Part shown: piece by piece, positions 60,341 to 64,000 of the stretch
Layout: each line of letters opens with the position of its first letter
How positions within the stretch are numbered: position 1 is the first letter of the stretch
NCBI GenBank assembly: GCA_002101205.1
Contig: LWTM01000075.1
Location: 124,001-188,000, forward strand
Length of the DNA: 64,000 bases
Source: Cycloclasticus sp. symbiont of Poecilosclerida sp. N
GTDB lineage: Bacteria; Pseudomonadota; Gammaproteobacteria; Methylococcales; Cycloclasticaceae
Reading direction: 5' to 3'
Notes under the pieces: generated by a model
What the model saw: only the letters and a program-made list of their open reading frames with translations
Told to the model about the DNA's origin: nothing
Databases searched by the model: none
Program-made: the position numbers and the translations under genes

Positions 60341-61111
60341 ATGAGTTGGATAGGAAAATTATTGGGCGGCATATTTGGCTATATGACGTTTGGCACATGG
60401 GGCTTCTTATTGGGCGTTTATATCGGCCATAAGTTTGATACTGGCAGGGCGCAAAACCCATTTGACCCTGAGCGCCAACAAAAGATTAAGAAAGTTTTCT
60501 TTAAATCGACGTTTGCCATCATGGGTCATATTGCCAAAGCGGATGGGCAAGTGTCGAAAGAAGAAGTTCAAATGGCTCAGCGTGTTATGGCGCAAATGGA
60601 TTTATCGGAACAGATGAAACGCGATGCGATTGCTGAGTTTAATCGTGGCAAGTCCTCAGGTTTTAATTTGGATGTGGAGTTAGACGCGTTTAAGCAAGGT
60701 TGTCAGTATCAAAAAAATCTTATCCGTATCTTTATTGAAGTACAGCTTCAAGGAGCGTTTGCAGACGGTGTGTTAGATGACGTAGAAGATAAAATTTTAC
60801 GGCATATCTGTAGCCGAGTCGGTATCCCAGCGTTTGTGTATGAGCAGTTAAAAACAATGCTTGGCGCGAGTCAACGTGGTGGTTCGCACCAACAGCGTGG
60901 CGCAACGCCGCAAGAGGCTTACGCAATTTTGGGGGTCGACGAGTCAGCAACGGATAAAGACGTTAAAAAAGCCTATAGGCGACTGATTAGCCAACATCAC
61001 CCAGATAAACTAGTGTCGAAGGGATTGCCTGATGAGATGATGACGATAGCAAAAGAGAAAACACAACAAATAACCGAAGCGTATGACACGATTCGAGCAG
61101 CGCGAAAGTAA
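60341..61111 (+). CDS. djlA: Co-chaperone DjlA
   Basis: 256-aa membrane-anchored DnaJ-like protein. One N-terminal membrane segment (about 6-28), a TerB-like helical domain (about 50-170, ADGQVSKEEVQMAQ) and a C-terminal J-domain (about 190-256) with the HPD motif in QHHPDKL. It stimulates DnaK at the inner membrane. Confidence 0.93.
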   Translation: MSWIGKLLGGIFGYMTFGTWGFLLGVYIGHKFDTGRAQNPFDPERQQKIKKVFFKSTFAIMGHIAKADGQVSKEEVQMAQRVMAQMDLSEQMKRDAIAEFNRGKSSGFNLDVELDAFKQGCQYQKNLIRIFIEVQLQGAFADGVLDDVEDKILRHICSRVGIPAFVYEQLKTMLGASQRGGSHQQRGATPQEAYAILGVDESATDKDVKKAYRRLISQHHPDKLVSKGLPDEMMTIAKEKTQQITEAYDTIRAARK

Positions 61112-61153
61112 ATACTTATTGTGAATTGATAAATTAAATTATGAGGAGAAGTT

Positions 61154-61437
61154 ATGCCACTATCATAATGTGGTTTCAGAAATTGATATGCACGAGTTAA
61201 CTAATACGGTTAATCAAGCAAAAAGAGGTATCAACGCGCGACGACTCCAAAGGAATAAATGCGACGCCCGATCTGACCGACAATGATGTAACAATGATAA
61301 GTGAATCCAAATACTAATTGGGCAAATGTTAGCTATTTACCGTATTAAGCTCTCTCGTCGCGGTGTCGATGCAGATTGGATGGATGTGCAAAACAGCAAA
61401 TAGTTTGGCTTGAAAGTAAAGCAAAAAATTATGGGTC
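61154..61437 (+). pseudogene. yajQ: yajQ (UPF0234 nucleotide-binding protein) pseudogene
   Basis: Pieces of YajQ appear in order with frame changes: NVVSEIDMHELTNTVNQAKR, then DSKGINATPDLTDNDVTMIS, a stop, then IKLSRRGVDADWMDVQN, another stop, and FGLKVKQKI. Intact YajQ is about 160 aa. At least two frameshifts and several stops make it non-functional. Confidence 0.75.
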
Positions 61438-61519
61438 ATGACAAGTTAAGCATGGGTATTACCATGCTCTAAAGTAGTGTTGTCACTATAAAAAACAAGT
61501 ATACGAACCGTTCGCGCAT

Positions 61520-62190
61520 TTCAAAGAAGTTGTTAGAGAACTTATTCGGTACTTTTCTATCGACTTAAACGTCAGCTAAATAGCTAAATTAACGTTACTT
61601 AGCCGCCAAACGACCAACACTTAATTTGACGGCGATTAGATCTCGAATAGTCATTTTTTGTGAGCAAGAATTTTCTTGCTTTAGCAGGACAAATTAAAGT
61701 TGATGAAAGCGACTTAAGCCAGAAGACAAGGTTTATACTCAGACAGTCCCAAACGCCTCAGCATCAACATTACAGCCGATTATATGGGGAAAGGCCGATA
61801 TCAATAGTGTTATTCATTTTGATGGTTGGCGCGGTATAATAGACTTATCTATCTTTGGTTATAAGAAGCATTTTAGGGCGCATCGTGGCCAAAATGAGTT
61901 TTTTAGAGGTACGAGTCATATCAATGGAATTGAGTCGTTGTGGGCTATGCTAAAATGCGACGGGTGCAGTTTAAAAGGATGGATAAAGGTATGTTCAATT
62001 TACACCTTAAACAGTGTGAGTTTAGGTTTAATAATCGAGAGCAAGGTCTATACAATATTTTGCTCAAAAGGTTCAAAAAAGAGCCGCTTAACTTGGCATG
62101 GTCCAAAAACATTATTGTACTGGGTGTTCCACAAGCTAAGCAAGTCCGCATGACTTTACATAATTCTTCGTGGATTATTGAACAATAGCT
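61520..62190 (+). mobile_element. IS1595 (ISXO2-like) transposase remnant
   Basis: The DDE core reads DINSVIHFDGWRGIIDLSIF, GYKKHFRAHRGQNEF and HINGIESLWAMLK (about 61797-61960), then shifts frame to FNLHLKQCEFRFNNREQGLY and LLKRFKKEPLN (to about 62187). Upstream traces include GQIKVDESDL. These match the ISXO2-like domain. Frameshifts and stops interrupt it. It adjoins the yajQ pseudogene and ends about 10 bp before nth. Confidence 0.75.
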
Positions 62191-62200
62191 TCGGTGTTTT

Positions 62201-62836
62201 ATGAATAAGAGTAAACGCCAAGAGATTTTCGAACGGCTAAACAAAGCAATTCCAGACCCAAGAACCGAGCTCAATTACAGTTCGCCTTTTGAATTGCTTA
62301 TTGCTGTTATTCTCTCTGCTCAAGCAACGGATAAAGGCGTAAATAAAGCGACTGCAAAACTATATCCCATAGCCAACACGCCCCGCACTATTTTTGACCT
62401 TGGTGAGACTGGACTAAAAAAATATATTAAAACCATTGGCCTGTTTAACACCAAAGGCAGCAACATCATAAAAACCTGTAAAATGTTGATGGAGTTGCAC
62501 GAAAGCAATATCCCGCAAACACGCATAGAACTTGAAGCTTTACCCGGCGTAGGTCGAAAAACAGCAAACGTTGTTTTAAATACTGCCTTTGGCGTACCTA
62601 CGATTGCTGTCGATACGCATATTTTTAGAGTGAGCAATCGCACCAAAATTGCTGCCGGAAAAAGCGTATTAGACGTTGAAAAAAGACTTGAAAAAAACGT
62701 GCCTAAGGCATTCAAGCTTAACGCACATCATTTGCTGATCCTGCATGGCAGATATACTTGTATCGCTCGCAAGCCAAGGTGCGGCTCATGTGTGATTGAA
62801 GACTTATGTGAATTTAAACAAAAAACCAGTCTCTAG
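62201..62836 (+). CDS. nth: Endonuclease III
   Basis: 211-aa base-excision DNA glycosylase/AP lyase for oxidised pyrimidines. Helix-hairpin-helix LPGVGRKTANVVL with catalytic lysine (about 114-126), catalytic aspartate in IAVDTHIFRVSNR, and a C-terminal [4Fe-4S] loop with four cysteines in CIARKPRCGSC and DLC. Intact despite the IS remnant immediately upstream. Confidence 0.97.
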   Translation: MNKSKRQEIFERLNKAIPDPRTELNYSSPFELLIAVILSAQATDKGVNKATAKLYPIANTPRTIFDLGETGLKKYIKTIGLFNTKGSNIIKTCKMLMELHESNIPQTRIELEALPGVGRKTANVVLNTAFGVPTIAVDTHIFRVSNRTKIAAGKSVLDVEKRLEKNVPKAFKLNAHHLLILHGRYTCIARKPRCGSCVIEDLCEFKQKTSL

Positions 62837-63050
62837 GTATTGGATATTATTGAGGCCTAAATACGCATTGCAGCGCTATTTCAAGTATTACACGTTAAAC
62901 CAATTTACAAAGTTAATTGGTGTTGCAAGTTTTTTAAACTTTCCATGGTCTAGTAAATCGCATATAGTTAACCAGTCAGCTCTTGTCCGCTCTTTGTGCA
63001 AGATGTCTGGATTTACAGTTCGTACTTTTATTATAACAAAAGGATATTTT

Positions 63051-63497
63051 ATGAAAAACTCTACAAAAAAACCATTAGTCGCGGCTTTAAGCGCCGCATT
63101 CGTAACATCTATAGCATTTGCTCCTGCAGCAAACGCTGACACAAGCCCATTCGGCGCAACTGAACTTGAAACTGGCTACATGGTTCTTGCTGAAGGCAAG
63201 TGTGGCGAAGGCAAATGTGGTGACAAAAAGAAATCCGAAGCTAAATGTGGCGAAGGCAAATGTGGTGACAAAAAGAAATCCGAAGCTAAGTGTGGCGAAG
63301 GCAAATGTGGCGACAAAAAGAAATCCGAAGCTAAGTGTGGCGAAGGCAAATGTGGCGACAAAAAGAAATCCGAAGCTAAGTGTGGCGAAGGCAAATGTGG
63401 CGACAAAAAGAAATCCGAAGCTAAATGTGGCGAAGGCAAATGTGGCGACAAAAAGAAATCCGAAGCTAAGTGTGGCGAAGGCAAATGTGGTTCTTAA
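63051..63497 (+). CDS. hvfA: HvfA-like secreted precursor peptide with 14 E(G/A)KCG motifs
   Basis: 148-aa product from ATG 63051 (AAGGA 6-7 nt upstream); the longer in-frame extension to 62796 overlaps nth and is rejected. A signal peptide (1-30, ending ANA-DT) and a short spacer (ATELETGYMVLA) precede a pure repeat core. Residues 48-147 are EGKCG, EGKCG, then six copies of DKKKSEAKCGEGKCG, and a final Ser. That makes 8 EGKCG and 6 EAKCG, with all 14 cysteines in KCG. In Haemophilus HvfA, EGKCG cysteines are converted by the MNIO enzyme HvfB to oxazolone/thioamide groups that bind copper. The MNIO gene follows 19 bp later. The modification here is inferred from that family. Confidence 0.88.
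   Translation: MKNSTKKPLVAALSAAFVTSIAFAPAANADTSPFGATELETGYMVLAEGKCGEGKCGDKKKSEAKCGEGKCGDKKKSEAKCGEGKCGDKKKSEAKCGEGKCGDKKKSEAKCGEGKCGDKKKSEAKCGEGKCGDKKKSEAKCGEGKCGS
63192..63491 (+). repeat. 45-bp tandem repeat array encoding the RiPP core
   Basis: 300 bp made of two 15-bp units and six 45-bp units, differing only by silent changes such as AAA/AAG and GGT/GGC. It is in frame throughout. Near-identity implies recent expansion or ongoing homogenisation. Confidence 0.95.
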
Positions 63498-63516
63498 GTC
63501 AGTAAGTTAATTTAGA

Positions 63517-64000
63517 ATGATGACAAGTACCTTTCCAGTTAATGGAGCAGGTCTCGGATTAAGGCGAGCCTTCATCGGCTCGCTATCTGAGCGACCTCCC
63601 AACAATGTCGATTTTTACGAAATCGTGCCTGAAAACTGGATTCGTATTGGCGGGAGTTTTGGCAAACAACTGCGTGCCTTAACGGAACAATTCCCCTTTG
63701 TTACTCACGGCTTATCACTCAGCTTGGGTAGCCCAGATCCAATTGATGTAGCGTTTGTGCGCGATATTCGCGACTTTTTAAAACTCCATCAAATTGAAAC
63801 TTATACCGAACACCTCACGTACTGTAGTGATGGCGGACATATGTACGACTTAATGCCCATCCCGTTTACTGAAGAAGCGGTTAATTACGTGGCTGATAGG
63901 ATTATTCAAGTACAAGATATTTTAGGCAAACAAATCGCTATCGAGAACGCCTCTTACTACGCGGCCCCAGGTAAAGAGATGGAAGAAATTGATTTCATTA
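63517..64000 (+). CDS. hvfB: DUF692/MNIO-family peptide-modifying enzyme, HvfB-like (3' truncated by window)
   Basis: 161 codons are visible before the window ends; two adjacent ATGs (63517, 63520) are possible starts. The DUF692 TIM-barrel signatures appear in order: GAGLGLRR (10-17), FYEIVPENW (33-41), THGLSLSLG (63-71), YTEHLTY (96-102) and IENASYY (142-148). They carry the His/Glu/Asn residues expected for a multinuclear iron site. MNIO enzymes oxidatively modify cysteines of a neighbouring precursor. The adjacent repeat precursor is the obvious substrate. An HvfC/DUF2063-type partner and a DoxX protein would be expected just beyond the window. Confidence 0.92.
   Translation, partial: MMTSTFPVNGAGLGLRRAFIGSLSERPPNNVDFYEIVPENWIRIGGSFGKQLRALTEQFPFVTHGLSLSLGSPDPIDVAFVRDIRDFLKLHQIETYTEHLTYCSDGGHMYDLMPIPFTEEAVNYVADRIIQVQDILGKQIAIENASYYAAPGKEMEEIDFI

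Noticed and set aside
62796-63050. N-terminal extension of the repeat precursor frame
   Set aside because: It overlaps nth and lacks a signal peptide at its own start. ATG 63051 has a good ribosome site and begins a clear signal peptide.
63000-63050. ECF-sigma or copper-regulator promoter for the RiPP operon
   Set aside because: I could not find a -35/-10 pair with sensible spacing or a clear metal-regulator palindrome; promoter left unassigned.
63192-63491. CRISPR-like array because of regular 45-bp periodicity
   Set aside because: Units are contiguous and coding with no variable spacers; it is an in-frame protein repeat.
63118-63510. Long alternative-frame products across the repeat array (plus frame rich in VAKANVATKRNPKL, minus frame rich in PSPHLASDFF)
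   Set aside because: Repeats stay open in every frame by periodicity. Only the frame from 63051 has signal peptide, ribosome site and family motif.

Overview
This window looks like a chromosomal segment of a sulfur-oxidising, respiring gammaproteobacterium, probably from the Thiotrichales/Piscirickettsiaceae neighbourhood. The lineage is an inference from gene order and general protein character; no search was run. Supporting points are a sox thiosulfate-oxidation cluster (soxD, X, Y, Z, A, K, B), a sucA-sucB-lpd 2-oxoglutarate dehydrogenase block, and classic gammaproteobacterial orders: thrS-infC-rpmI-rplT-pheST-ihfA-merR, rpsF-rpsR-DUF2232-rplI-dnaB-alr-radA, rnr-rlmB, and comM/ubiK next to glnK-amtB. 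The genome is moderately AT-rich.

Layout. 1-5.3 kb: sox cluster, interrupted between soxZ and soxA by a decayed IS5-type element whose right end appears to supply the soxA start codon. 5.6-12.9 kb: tRNA-Arg, sucA, sucB, lpdA and a class I fumarase. 12.9-18.6 kb: accessory island with three different HipB/HipA toxin-antitoxin pairs and a broken REP-associated transposase, bracketed by imperfect inverted IS-end-like sequences. 18.7-20.2 kb: secreted endonuclease I, a small hypothetical gene, tRNA-Pro. 20.2-27.5 kb: translation operon and tRNA-Val. 27.6-31.4 kb: internally deleted IS5 derivative, uvrB, an aminotransferase gene, tRNA-Asn. 31.4-45.3 kb: decayed higBA, glnS, a CorC/CNNM-type protein, radA, alr, dnaB, ribosomal genes, rlmB, rnr. 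45.3-53.6 kb: eroded stretch with ISNCY-, IS5- and IS481-type remnants, a DUF3530 gene with an internal deletion, a comM pseudogene and a 5' argC fragment, enclosing intact ubiK, a TorF-like porin gene and a sigma-54-type glnK-amtB operon. 53.9-59.2 kb: very long Ig-repeat autotransporter split by one frameshift and flanked by short direct repeats. 59.4-62.8 kb: purC, djlA, a yajQ pseudogene, an IS1595 remnant and nth.

63.05-64 kb: probably the most interesting system. A secreted precursor peptide carries 14 Glu-(Gly/Ala)-Lys-Cys-Gly motifs in a 45-bp tandem array, followed at once by a DUF692/MNIO-family enzyme gene cut by the window edge. This is the arrangement of HvfA/HvfB-type copper-binding RiPP loci (oxazolone/thioamide-modified cysteines), with an unusually regular, long, repeat-expanded core.

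The intact genes describe an aerobic organism that oxidises thiosulfate in the periplasm, runs a complete oxidative TCA branch, scavenges ammonium under nitrogen control and keeps full housekeeping functions. The density of broken genes and IS remnants suggests relaxed selection or a past IS burst.
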